From NCBI GenBank assembly GCA_038204505.1, contig JBBRCV010000075.1, positions 1-21,745 of the forward strand: a DNA stretch of 21,745 bases. The letters are read 5' to 3'. Below the pieces are notes generated by a model that ran no database searches, was not told the origin of the DNA, and was given only the letters and a program-made list of their open reading frames with translations. Positions 8,084 to 14,827 of this stretch are shown piece by piece. Source of the DNA: Timaviella sp038204505. Its GTDB lineage: Bacteria; Cyanobacteriota; Cyanobacteriia; Elainellales; Elainellaceae. Position numbers and translations under genes: made by a program. Within the stretch, counting starts at the first letter, position 1. Each line of letters starts with the position of its first letter.

Positions 8084-8437
8084 ATGCTGCGTATTCCTAA
8101 AGGTCAAGTTCGTCCCAAAATCAGCACCATGCCCCGTCAACAAACCGAGGCAGCAGCTTACCTGGATATTTATAAATTGGTCATTGAGAAAAAACGGCTT
8201 CGGCAAGAGCTAGAAGGTATGGACGATCGCCGCCAACAAATTTGCGATCGCCTCGCTATTCTTGAACAGCACATCACCGCTTTAGAAAAAACAGCACACC
8301 AAGTTCGAGATGCAGAAGCGACCCCGGAAAATCCAGCCAGCCCAGTTAGTCCTCAAGTACCCGTGTCTCGGCTCCCAGTTCATAAGCCCACAAAGCTTAC
8401 CGACGCTGCATTTGACACACTCTTTTTAAACTACTAA
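8084..8437 (+). CDS. Small coiled-coil protein, possibly GvpV-like
   Basis: A 117-residue soluble protein. Residues 1-22 are basic and polar. Residues 22-80 are helical, with strong heptad character (YLDIYKLVIEKKRLRQELE and a following helix rich in Arg, Gln and Leu). The C-terminal third is Pro-rich and ends TFDTLF-like (DAAFDTLFLNY). The pattern KISTMPRQQTEAAAYLDIYKL resembles, from memory, the cyanobacterial gas-vesicle accessory protein GvpV, but I cannot confirm this without a search. No other gvp gene is in the window, so an isolated paralogue or an unrelated coiled coil is equally possible. The ATG at 8084 follows a C/T-rich stretch without a Shine-Dalgarno; an in-frame ATG at residue 17 is the alternative start. 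Confidence 0.6.
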   Translation: MLRIPKGQVRPKISTMPRQQTEAAAYLDIYKLVIEKKRLRQELEGMDDRRQQICDRLAILEQHITALEKTAHQVRDAEATPENPASPVSPQVPVSRLPVHKPTKLTDAAFDTLFLNY

Positions 8438-8454
8438 TACAGCTTTTCTATGAA

Positions 8455-8481
8455 GGGAGGCGCTATGCTGATACGCTTCCC
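8455..8481. other. Eight-base-pair hairpin without a T-run
   Basis: GGGAGGCG (8455-8462) pairs with CGCTTCCC (8474-8481) with one G-T pair, around an 11-base loop. It lies between the small coiled-coil gene and the HD gene. No T-run follows on either strand, so it is more likely a processing or structural element than an intrinsic terminator. Confidence 0.45.
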
Positions 8482-8518
8482 CTATGTAAGATTCAGCAGC
8501 CCCAAAATTTAGTAGCCC

Positions 8519-9112
8519 ATGGGACAAACCAACCGCCTCAGCCAGCAAATCGCCTTCATTATTGAAATCGATCGCCTCAAACAAATCCTCCGCCAGACCT
8601 ACATTTCCGATCGATCGCGCCCCGAAAACACTGCCGAACATTCCTGGCACATCGCCCTAATGGCGACCGTACTAATTGAGTACGCCCCACCCGAAACCGA
8701 CCTGCTCCACGCCACCAAAATGCTGCTGATTCACGATATTGTCGAAATTGATGCAGGTGATACATTCGCGTTCGACGAAGTGGGCAACCAAGGCAAAGCG
8801 GAGCGGGAAGAACAAGCCGCCGAAAGATTATTCGGGTTACTTCCTACAGAACAGGGTCATGAACTGCGATCGCTCTGGAACGAATTTGAAGCCCAACAAA
8901 CCCCAACTGCCCAATTTGCAGCAGCCCTCGATCGCCTTCAGCCCTTTCTCTTGAATCAGCAAAACCAGGGTGGCACTTGGAGCAAATATGGTGTTGTGCG
9001 CGATCGCGTGGTCGAACGGATGCGTTCGGTAGAGGTAGGAGCGCCTGCCCTATGGTCGATGGTGGAGGAGGCGATCGAAGAATGTGTGGCGGCAGGGTAT
9101 TTGGATACTTGA
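8519..9112 (+). CDS. HD-domain metal-dependent phosphohydrolase, YfbR/HDDC2-like
   Basis: A 197-residue HD-superfamily hydrolase of the HD_3 type, to which the 5'-deoxynucleotidases YfbR and HDDC2 belong. The metal-binding set is intact: His41 in ENTAEHSWHIA, the His72-Asp73 pair in LLIHDIVEIDAGD with Glu76 and Asp81 nearby, and Asp138 in ALDRLQP. These match the H...HD...D pattern, and the length is typical, so it should be active. The likely reaction is dephosphorylation of nucleoside monophosphates, inferred from family relatives; the substrate is not determined. It is cytoplasmic, with no signal peptide. It is preceded by an 81-base spacer containing a hairpin and is followed 53 bases later by the toxin-antitoxin pair on the same strand. 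Several CGATCG sites lie within it, as in its neighbours. Confidence 0.88.
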   Translation: MGQTNRLSQQIAFIIEIDRLKQILRQTYISDRSRPENTAEHSWHIALMATVLIEYAPPETDLLHATKMLLIHDIVEIDAGDTFAFDEVGNQGKAEREEQAAERLFGLLPTEQGHELRSLWNEFEAQQTPTAQFAAALDRLQPFLLNQQNQGGTWSKYGVVRDRVVERMRSVEVGAPALWSMVEEAIEECVAAGYLDT

Positions 9113-9165
9113 ATGGGCAGAGGCTACTTAAGAGATAATTGAATCAAGTTCAGCCGTTACCTCCT

Positions 9166-9405
9166 ATGAACACCACAGAAATTTTACAATCTCTCCCCAA
9201 TCTGCCCATTAGCGATCGCCTCCAAATTGCCGAAGCCGCCCTTTATCTGGTGCAACAAGAGCAACCGCTGACCCAAGAGCAGCGTCGGCAACAGATGGCG
9301 ATCGCGGCACTGACTGCCATTTCTGATTACTCCTTAGATAAGGAATTAACAGCTTTTACAGTTTTAGATGGAGAAGACTTCTTACAACAGGGCGAAGTAA
9401 ATTGA
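9166..9405 (+). CDS. Putative antitoxin partner of the PemK/MazF toxin
   Basis: A 79-residue acidic helical protein (MNTTEILQSLPNLP...) immediately upstream of a PemK/MazF-type toxin. Position and size fit the antitoxin of a type II pair. Residues 1-35 resemble a short helical motif common in small cyanobacterial antitoxin-like proteins (LPISDRLQIAEAALYLVQ). No clear DNA-binding ribbon-helix-helix or AbrB fold is visible, so the identification rests mainly on context. The ATG at 9166 is preferred over an in-frame TTG at 9139, because CTCCT just before it is no worse than the context of the TTG and ATG is the commoner start. The toxin begins 22 bases after its stop codon, fitting co-transcription. 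Confidence 0.6.
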   Translation: MNTTEILQSLPNLPISDRLQIAEAALYLVQQEQPLTQEQRRQQMAIAALTAISDYSLDKELTAFTVLDGEDFLQQGEVN

Positions 9406-9427
9406 GAAGTGAAATCGGAGAATTTCA

Positions 9428-9766
9428 ATGAACAGGGGCGAGATTTGGTTAGTTAGGCTTGATCCAACTGTAGGCACAGAGATCAGTAAAACTCGCCCAG
9501 CAGTGATTGTAAACGACAATGCAATTGGCATTTTGCCACTTAAAGTCGTTGTGCCAATTACCGATTGGAAAAAGACATTTGCAACTCGACCTTGGATGGT
9601 TTGCCTGGAACCTGATTTAGAAAATGGACTCAGCAAAAGTTCAGGAGCAGATACATTCCAGGTACGTTCCCTCTCTGAAACGCGTTTGGTTAAGTATTTA
9701 GGTTACCTGAATGACTCAACTATGCGGCTCATCTCTGAAGCTTTGGCGATCGTTTTAGCGATTTAA
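9428..9766 (+). CDS. PemK/MazF-family toxin (endoribonuclease)
   Basis: A 112-residue protein of the PemK/MazF/CcdB-like fold. It opens with the hallmark RGEIWLVRLDPTVGTEISKTRPAVIV: the G-E-I-W strand, the acidic-Pro loop and Arg23 in the K-T-R-P motif, which is the catalytic region in MazF toxins. The later segment VVPIT (42-46) and the SSGADTFQVRSLSETRL stretch (71-87) match the second and third conserved blocks. Family members cleave mRNA or other RNA at short sequence motifs and arrest growth; the motif cut here cannot be read from sequence. Length is typical and all motifs are present, so the toxin looks intact. A GGAG sequence (9417-9420) serves as ribosome-binding site. A probable terminator follows at 9840. 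Confidence 0.88.
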   Translation: MNRGEIWLVRLDPTVGTEISKTRPAVIVNDNAIGILPLKVVVPITDWKKTFATRPWMVCLEPDLENGLSKSSGADTFQVRSLSETRLVKYLGYLNDSTMRLISEALAIVLAI

Positions 9767-9839
9767 AGAGATACATCTGAACTTAGTGCGCTTTGTCAAG
9801 GCGCGTCAATCAGTCTTACCGTAATTTCCTTCAGAGGTC

Positions 9840-9865
9840 TGAGAATCGCTATGTTCTCACTTTTT
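9840..9865 (+). terminator. Intrinsic terminator after the toxin gene
   Basis: TGAGAA (9840-9845) pairs with TTCTCA (9854-9859) around an eight-base loop, followed by CTTTTT. It is 74 bases beyond the toxin stop. It sits inside a larger inverted repeat: AGAGGT (9833-9838) and ACCTCT (9882-9887), the latter overlapping the stop codon of the convergent reductase gene. The stem is short, so efficiency is uncertain. Confidence 0.5.
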
Positions 9866-9885
9866 CACACGATCGCAGAATACCT

Positions 9886-10920
9886 CTAAGAAGTTAAATC
9901 TAGCAGCGGTCGAAAGCCATGCTTTACCGAAACCTGCCCAATTAAATCCATCTTTTCAAGAGTAATTTGGTTGCGTCCCCAAGAAAAATTGGTGTACAGC
10001 TTTTCAAACTCTAGCAACATCGACTCAGCAAAACAGGCGAAAAGCTGTCGTGCAGGAATATCCATATTAACGATCGACATAATCTTCCAGTCGATGTCTA
10101 AAGAATGTTCCACAATGCCACCGTTGAGTACGTAGACTCCCGGATGCTTCACCTTTGTCCCTAAATTTTTAGGATACCCACCATCGATTAGAATACAGGG
10201 CTGCTTAAGAGTGGTGGGATCAATCTCGACTCCTTTAGGCATACTGGCAACCCAAACCACAATATCAGCTTGGGGCAGTGCTTCTTCTAAAACCATGATT
10301 TTGCCCCGCCCCAGTTCATCTTGCAACGCCTGAAGACGCTCTGGGTTGCGGGCGACCAGCAGTAGCTCTGCCACGTCAGAACGAGCATTGAGCCAGCGAC
10401 AAACGGCGCTGCCAATATCTCCAGTTGCGCCACAGACGGCGATCGTTGCCTTAGACAGGTCAATGTTGAGTTGTTTAGCAGATTGCTCGACTTGGCGGCA
10501 AATGATGTAAGCAGTGTGGGTATTACCCGTAGTGAAGCGGTTGAAGTCTAAGTGAATGTTGCGAACTTGGCGAATTTGATTAAGGTTGAAGTTTTCAAAA
10601 ATGATGGATGAAAAGCCGCCTAGCGCCGTGATGTCGATGCCATGTTTCTGGGCGTGCGCCATAGCGTTAATAATCTTGCGGGTGGCAGCTTTGATGCGGC
10701 GGGCTGCTAGCATTTCGGGTAAAAAGCAAGATTCCAGGTAGCGCCCTTCGATTTGTTGCCCGGTAATGCTGGTGACTTTAATAGTGTCTACAATTTGCGG
10801 CGGGGCGCTACACCAAAAATCAAGCCCCTGATCGGCGTATTCCGGATAGCCTAGCTCTTTGGCAACAGACTGGGCGTGTTCCAAACTCGTAAGATGACCA
10901 ATTAAACCAAACATGGACAA
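9886..10920 (-). CDS. aar: Long-chain acyl-[acyl-carrier-protein] reductase (AAR)
   Basis: A 344-residue cyanobacterial acyl-ACP reductase, about the length of the Synechococcus elongatus enzyme (341). AAR reduces fatty acyl-ACP to fatty aldehyde with NADPH, the first step toward alkanes. The opening MFGLIGHLTSLEHAQSVA and LGGFSSIIFENF (100-111) are family hallmarks. The nucleotide-binding loop is GATGDIG (164-170). Cys296 in QLFACFAESML aligns, by context, with the catalytic cysteine (Cys294 of S. elongatus) that carries the acyl thioester. All key residues are present. In most alkane-making cyanobacteria, aar sits beside ado, often with accA; neither is in the window. Upstream is an ABC ATPase gene on the same strand, with about 100 bases between, and a convergent toxin lies downstream. 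Confidence 0.95.
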   Translation of the reverse strand: MSMFGLIGHLTSLEHAQSVAKELGYPEYADQGLDFWCSAPPQIVDTIKVTSITGQQIEGRYLESCFLPEMLAARRIKAATRKIINAMAHAQKHGIDITALGGFSSIIFENFNLNQIRQVRNIHLDFNRFTTGNTHTAYIICRQVEQSAKQLNIDLSKATIAVCGATGDIGSAVCRWLNARSDVAELLLVARNPERLQALQDELGRGKIMVLEEALPQADIVVWVASMPKGVEIDPTTLKQPCILIDGGYPKNLGTKVKHPGVYVLNGGIVEHSLDIDWKIMSIVNMDIPARQLFACFAESMLLEFEKLYTNFSWGRNQITLEKMDLIGQVSVKHGFRPLLDLTS

Positions 10921-10989
10921 GCTCTGGGTTGGCGTGGAGGGTGGGAAACCAGCGAAATTAATGGAAATAAAATCAAGGTGCCCTGATCC

Positions 10990-11017
10990 AGGATACTACA
11001 TTAAGTTTGGCGGTCAA
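10990..11017 (-). promoter_or_regulatory. Possible promoter of the acyl-ACP reductase gene
   Basis: Read on the minus strand, TTGACC (11012-11017) is followed after 16 bases by TATCCT (10990-10995). This gives a leader of about 60-70 bases before the ATG at 10920. The -35 is close to consensus; the -10 is weak. It lies only a few bases past the stop of the upstream ABC gene, so the reductase could have its own transcript. Confidence 0.35.
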
Positions 11018-11020
11018 ATA

Positions 11021-12679
11021 TTAACCGTTAGTTGAAGATAGGCGAGAGAGCAGGGGCGCTGCTCCTAATAGGGTTTGGGTGTAAGGATGCTGAGGGTGGG
11101 TAAAAATTGTTTCGGTTTTGCCTAGCTCGACAATTTTGCCTGCACTCATGACGGCGATGCGATCGCACAAAAACCTTGCCACCCAAAGATCATGGGTAAT
11201 AAACAGATAGGTCAAATCAAACTCTTCCTTTAGCTCCAGCATCAGCTCTAGCACTTGCGATTGAACGCTGGCATCTAACATGCTGACGGGTTCATCGCAA
11301 ATCAGCAGTTTGGGGCGAGTGATCAGGGCACGGGCGATCGCCACTCGCTGCTGTTGCCCACCCGACAAGTCTTTGGGATAACGATGGTAGAACTCTGCGG
11401 TCGGGGTCAAACCCACGCGCTCTAGCATTTGATGGGTTTGGGTCTTGGCTTCTGTTGCTGTCGCCAGACTATGGATCAGCAAGGGATCGGCAATGCTTTC
11501 GCCAACGGTCATCAGAGGATTGAGGCAGGCGTGGGGATCTTGAAATACCATTTGCATCTGCCGCCGCTGTTGCTGCAATCCTTGCCGAGAGAGCGTTGTT
11601 AGCTCTTGCCCTAAAAACTCGACTTTACCTGCTGTCGGGCGAATGAGTTGCAAAATCGTTCGAGACAAAGTGCTTTTACCGCAGCCAGATTCTCCAACTA
11701 GACCCAGGATTTCGCCGGGATAAAGGTCTAGGTCGATATCATCAACGGCTCGGATGGTTTTGTCTTGCGGCTTAGAGAAGAGGCGGGAGAAAAAGTTTTC
11801 TTCGAGGGTGTAGTGCTGCTGTAGGTGTTGCAGACGGAGCAAGGGCGCTTCTGTAAAAAGGCTATCGGGTAGCGAGGGAGGTACGGATTGGATATGAAGG
11901 GCGGCTTGCAAAAGGGATTGCGTATACGGGTGCTGGGGATGGGTGAGGACTTCGATCGCCCCCCCAGTTTCCACCACTTTGCCCTGGTACATAACGGCAA
12001 TGCGATCGCAATATTCTCCCACCATCGCTAAATCATGAGAAATCAGCATTAGCCCCATTTGCCGTTCCTGACAAAGGCGGGTTAGCTCCTTCAGAATTTG
12101 GGCTGAGACGGTGACATCAAGGCTGGTCGTGGGTTCGTCGGCAACGATGAGTTTGGGTTCGAGCAAAAGGGCGAGGGCGATCGCCACACGTTGCCTCATG
12201 CCGCCGCTAAATTCGTGAGGATACTGCGCCCAACGGCTGGCTGGAATTTTGACGGCTTCTAAAGTGGCGATCGCCTGTTCCTTAGCAGCTTGCCGCGATA
12301 GCTGTCGATGCGCCCGCAAGGTTTCTACACAATGTTCGCCAATGGTCATCAACGGATCAAGCCGAGTCATTGGGTCTTGAAAAATCAGCGCCACCGCCTC
12401 TCCTCGAAACCGCCGCAGTTCCTCTGCGGAAAAGTCAAACACCGACTCGCCCTTAAAAGTCACCTGTCCTTCAATTTGGGTTGAATCTGGCAGCAGTCGC
12501 ATTGCCGCCCGTCCCAAAGTCGATTTACCGCAACCTGATTCACCCACCAATCCAATCCGTTCACCCGGTTGCAGCGTTATCGACACATCATCAACCGCCC
12601 ACCCCACGCTGTTGGGATAAGAAACGCGAAGGCGATCGATGTGAAAAAGGCTGTCGATGGAAGAAAGAGGCGCAGTCAT
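11021..12679 (-). CDS. Fused tandem ABC-transporter ATPase, oligopeptide/dipeptide type
   Basis: A protein of 552 residues holding two complete ABC ATPase domains, as in fused DppD-DppF/OppD-OppF-type proteins that power peptide or nickel uptake. Domain one (about 10-265) has Walker A GESGCGKST near 46-54, signature FSGGMRQR near 157-164, Walker B LIVADEP and the H-loop His215. Domain two (about 280-552) repeats these: Walker A near 329-337, signature LSGGQQQR near 438-445, Walker B LLICDEP, and H-loop His496. Each ends with a HPQHPYTQ motif typical of the oligopeptide/dipeptide C-terminal region. The ATG at 12679 is preferred to an in-frame TTG at 12691; neither has a clear Shine-Dalgarno. 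No permease or binding-protein gene is adjacent, so the substrate is unknown. Confidence 0.93.
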   Translation of the reverse strand: MTAPLSSIDSLFHIDRLRVSYPNSVGWAVDDVSITLQPGERIGLVGESGCGKSTLGRAAMRLLPDSTQIEGQVTFKGESVFDFSAEELRRFRGEAVALIFQDPMTRLDPLMTIGEHCVETLRAHRQLSRQAAKEQAIATLEAVKIPASRWAQYPHEFSGGMRQRVAIALALLLEPKLIVADEPTTSLDVTVSAQILKELTRLCQERQMGLMLISHDLAMVGEYCDRIAVMYQGKVVETGGAIEVLTHPQHPYTQSLLQAALHIQSVPPSLPDSLFTEAPLLRLQHLQQHYTLEENFFSRLFSKPQDKTIRAVDDIDLDLYPGEILGLVGESGCGKSTLSRTILQLIRPTAGKVEFLGQELTTLSRQGLQQQRRQMQMVFQDPHACLNPLMTVGESIADPLLIHSLATATEAKTQTHQMLERVGLTPTAEFYHRYPKDLSGGQQQRVAIARALITRPKLLICDEPVSMLDASVQSQVLELMLELKEEFDLTYLFITHDLWVARFLCDRIAVMSAGKIVELGKTETIFTHPQHPYTQTLLGAAPLLSRLSSTNG

Positions 12680-12750
12680 GAGCAGACACAAAGGTGATTA
12701 ATTAAAGATCATAAACCGATAGTAGAGCCCCCGTGCCTACCCTGAATCTC

Positions 12751-12828
12751 CGCAACGACCCATTCCAAAACCCGCAACGACCCATTCCCAAAACCCGCAA
12801 CGACCCATTCCCAAAATCCGCAACGACC
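12751..12828. repeat. Imperfect 23-bp tandem repeat, about 3.4 copies
   Basis: Units CGCAACGACCCATTCC(C)AAAACC run head to tail: 22 bp at 12751-12772, 23 bp at 12773-12795, 23 bp with one T change at 12796-12818, then a partial CGCAACGACC at 12819-12828. There are no variable spacers, so it is not a CRISPR array. It lies between the unknown gene ending at 12850 and the start of the ABC ATPase, in the latter's upstream region. Known cyanobacterial short tandem repeats are similar in style but I cannot assign it to a family. Confidence 0.95.
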
Positions 12829-12849
12829 AGAGAATAAAGAATCAGAAAG

Positions 12850-13257
12850 TCAAAACTGCACGCCTAGCCAATCCTGCAAATGCGATCGCAGCTCCTTGGC
12901 AAACTCATCCCGCTGCTCAAATTGTTCAGACCGAATTGGCTTTCGTTCAGCATCTAAAACCCAACCATAATCGCTGCTCAATCGCAGTTTATCCTGCCAA
13001 TCTGAAATCGAAACAATCAATTGACCCATCGGGCTGCTGTCATGATCACCGTCATGATCGGAGACCCGAAACACGTAGTTGAACTTTTGCCGACTGGGGG
13101 CGATCGTTGAAGGCTGACCAAATTTTTCTAATAGGCGCGATCGCACTTGTTCCAGCAATTCAGGGTTCGCTATCTCATCCAATGTTTTCACGCATAACGT
13201 CAAGGCAAAATAAAATTCTTCAACGGGGACAAATTCTAACTGCATATCTAACGGCAT
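12850..13257 (-). CDS. Conserved-looking hypothetical protein
   Basis: I do not recognise this family. The product is 135 residues, soluble, rich in charged and aromatic residues, with no signal peptide or membrane span. It starts MPLDMQLEFVPVEEFYFAL and ends with an acidic-basic helix (DEFAKELRSHLQDWLGVQF). Alternating hydrophobic stretches suggest a small alpha/beta fold: LTLCVKTLDEI as a strand or helix, NYVFRVSDHDGDHDSS as a loop, QLIVSISDW and GWVLDAERKP as strands. The loop SDHDGDHD is rich in Asp and His and could bind a metal, which is an inference only. It is divergent from radC, with 128 bases between, and upstream of the tandem repeat. Reading frame and HIP1-type codon use fit a real gene. 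An in-frame ATG at residue 5 is an alternative start. Confidence 0.65.
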   Translation of the reverse strand: MPLDMQLEFVPVEEFYFALTLCVKTLDEIANPELLEQVRSRLLEKFGQPSTIAPSRQKFNYVFRVSDHDGDHDSSPMGQLIVSISDWQDKLRLSSDYGWVLDAERKPIRSEQFEQRDEFAKELRSHLQDWLGVQF

Positions 13258-13385
13258 CTTTAACTACTAAAAAGGGGCGCTGCATTGAACTGTAGTTGAG
13301 TGTAGTAGATGAGTGTATCAGAGGGGGAGATTTGGGATAACTGAATGAAATCAGCGATTGATCTGTTCATTGATTCTTTTTTGCT

Positions 13386-14114
13386 ATGACTTACTCTGTC
13401 CGAGTTGCCGACTTGCCTACTACTGAACGTCCCCGCGAGCGGCTGCAAGCGCAAGGCGCAAGGAGTTTATCTACGGCAGAGTTAATTGCAATTTTGTTAG
13501 GAACAGGACAAGGGGCAGGGAAGCTGTCGGCGGTTGGGTTGGGACAGCATATTCTACATACACTAAGCGCCAATCAGCGCGATCCACTGGCGGTAATGCG
13601 GGATGTCAGTGTGGGAGAGTTAACGCAGATTTTGGGGGTGGGTCCTGCTAAGGCAACCGCAATTTTGGCGGCGATCGAACTGGGTAAGCGGGTGCTTCAT
13701 TCTCGTCCGGCAGAAAAAGCAGTGGTGGATGATCCGGCGATCGCGGCGGCTGTTCTCAGCCAAGACTTAATGTGGCAAACCCAAGAAAAGTTTGCGGTGC
13801 TGCTGCTAGACATTAAGCATCGACTGGTCGGCACTCAAATTATTAGCACTGGCACTGCCACAGAAACGATCGCCCACCCACGAGATATCTTTCGGGAGGT
13901 GATTCGGCAAGGCGCAGTTCGTCTGATCGTGGCGCACAATCATCCCTCTGGCATCCTTGATCCCAGTCCCGAAGATTTGGCATTAACGCGACAGCTTTTA
14001 GCAGGAGGGCAGCTTTTAGGCATTCCGCTGCTCGATCATCTAATTCTAGGAAATGGCGACCACTGTAGCCTGCGGCAAACTACGACCTTGTGGCAAGAGG
14101 TAGAGGAAAGGTAA
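13386..14114 (+). CDS. radC: RadC-family JAB/MPN metalloprotein
   Basis: A 242-residue RadC-like protein. The N-terminal part has RPRERL (15-20) and ARSLSTAELIAILLGTG (25-41), hallmarks of the UPF0758 domain, with a helix-hairpin-helix-like LGVGPAKA (83-90). The C-terminal MPN/JAB domain has the complete metal set: Glu134 in TQEKFAVLLLD, His184 and His186 in AHNHPSG, Ser188 and Asp197 in DPSPEDLALTR. The family was named for a radiation phenotype later traced to another gene, so a direct repair role is not established; a link to DNA recombination or natural transformation has been proposed for relatives. Length is typical (about 225-245) and no key residue is missing. It is divergent from the unknown gene at 12850, and the next gene is 144 bases downstream. 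Confidence 0.93.
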   Translation: MTYSVRVADLPTTERPRERLQAQGARSLSTAELIAILLGTGQGAGKLSAVGLGQHILHTLSANQRDPLAVMRDVSVGELTQILGVGPAKATAILAAIELGKRVLHSRPAEKAVVDDPAIAAAVLSQDLMWQTQEKFAVLLLDIKHRLVGTQIISTGTATETIAHPRDIFREVIRQGAVRLIVAHNHPSGILDPSPEDLALTRQLLAGGQLLGIPLLDHLILGNGDHCSLRQTTTLWQEVEER

Positions 14115-14133
14115 GCCGAGGGAGCTTAGTCAT

Positions 14134-14180
14134 TAGAGATCCCTAGAGATCCCTAGAGTATTGCGATCCCTAGAATATTT
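14134..14180. repeat. Short direct repeats around TAGAGATCCC
   Basis: TAGAGATCCC occurs twice in tandem (14134-14143 and 14144-14153), followed by TAGAG and, after a short gap, a third GATCCCTAGA (14165-14174). TAGACTCCTGG at about 14180 may be a decayed copy. It sits in the 144-base spacer between radC and the STAS gene, in the promoter region of the latter. Function unknown; tandem operator or a decaying repeat are both possible. Confidence 0.75.
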
Positions 14181-14242
14181 AGACTCCTGGAATGCTGAGA
14201 TTTCTAGATTTTAAGATTCCGGTCAGTCTTTCTATCCTTCGC

Positions 14243-14248
14243 TATACT
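14243..14248 (+). promoter_or_regulatory. Possible -10 element near the STAS gene start
   Basis: TATACT (14243-14248) is a good -10 match, but no clear -35 is visible. If real, transcription would begin only about five bases before the ATG at 14259, implying an almost leaderless message or a true start codon further downstream. Confidence 0.2.
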
Positions 14249-14258
14249 GAGTTGGAGC

Positions 14259-14732
14259 ATGGGGCTAGACAGTTTTGGTTGCATAGTTAACCGTCTTGTC
14301 CTATACTTGAACCTCGAATCTCATATTGAAAACCTTAAGAAAGCACCGATACAGGAGGATTTTATTCCTGAAACACTCACCCTAACCGTTAGTTTAAGAG
14401 GCACACGCGAAGTTAGGGACAACTGCCAACTATTCCGCCTTGCTGGATTGTTCGATGCCTTCTCTGAGCCGACATTCCGCAAAACACTTGATAAGTTTGT
14501 GGAGGAAGGACCCAAGAACTTTATCCTTGATCTTTCCCAAATTGATTTTGTTGATAGCTCTGGATTAGGTGCCTTAGTGCAGCTTGTTAAGAAGGTTCAA
14601 GGCGTGGGAGGGACTCTTCAAATCGTGTCGAATCCGCGTGTTACCCAAACTGTTAAGCTGGTTCGCCTGGAGCAGTTCTTATCTCTACAGACTTCGGTTG
14701 ATGTAGCGCTCGAAAACATCAAAAAGAGCTGA
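14259..14732 (+). CDS. STAS-domain protein, anti-sigma factor antagonist family
   Basis: A 157-residue protein whose residues about 42-155 form a STAS domain. The motif DFVDSSGLGALV (97-108) contains Ser100, which corresponds to the serine phosphorylated in SpoIIAA-type antagonists. The LFRLAGLFDAFSE, FILDLSQI and GGTLQIVS segments match the other conserved strands, so it is probably a partner-switch regulator in which an anti-sigma kinase phosphorylates Ser100. No kinase, phosphatase or sigma factor gene lies beside it. The first 40 residues have no counterpart in typical STAS proteins of about 110-120 residues. The upstream region offers no strong Shine-Dalgarno, so translation may begin at an in-frame TTG (14307). 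The Mini-III gene follows about 95 bases later. Confidence 0.88.
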   Translation: MGLDSFGCIVNRLVLYLNLESHIENLKKAPIQEDFIPETLTLTVSLRGTREVRDNCQLFRLAGLFDAFSEPTFRKTLDKFVEEGPKNFILDLSQIDFVDSSGLGALVQLVKKVQGVGGTLQIVSNPRVTQTVKLVRLEQFLSLQTSVDVALENIKKS

Positions 14733-14827
14733 TTTTTTATGACTTACAGCTCGTTAACTTGAGGCAGCCCTCGAAAATGTTATGCGGAAGCGTTACGAAA
14801 TCATCACATTAGCGAGGTTGGGTCAGG

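Noticed and set aside
12751..12828. Short CRISPR array
   Set aside because: The units abut with no unique spacers and no cas genes are nearby.
14726..14752. Hairpin GAGCTG/CAGCTC after the STAS gene as a terminator
   Set aside because: Its T-run lies in the loop rather than after the stem, and the stem overlaps the stop codon; chance pairing is as likely.
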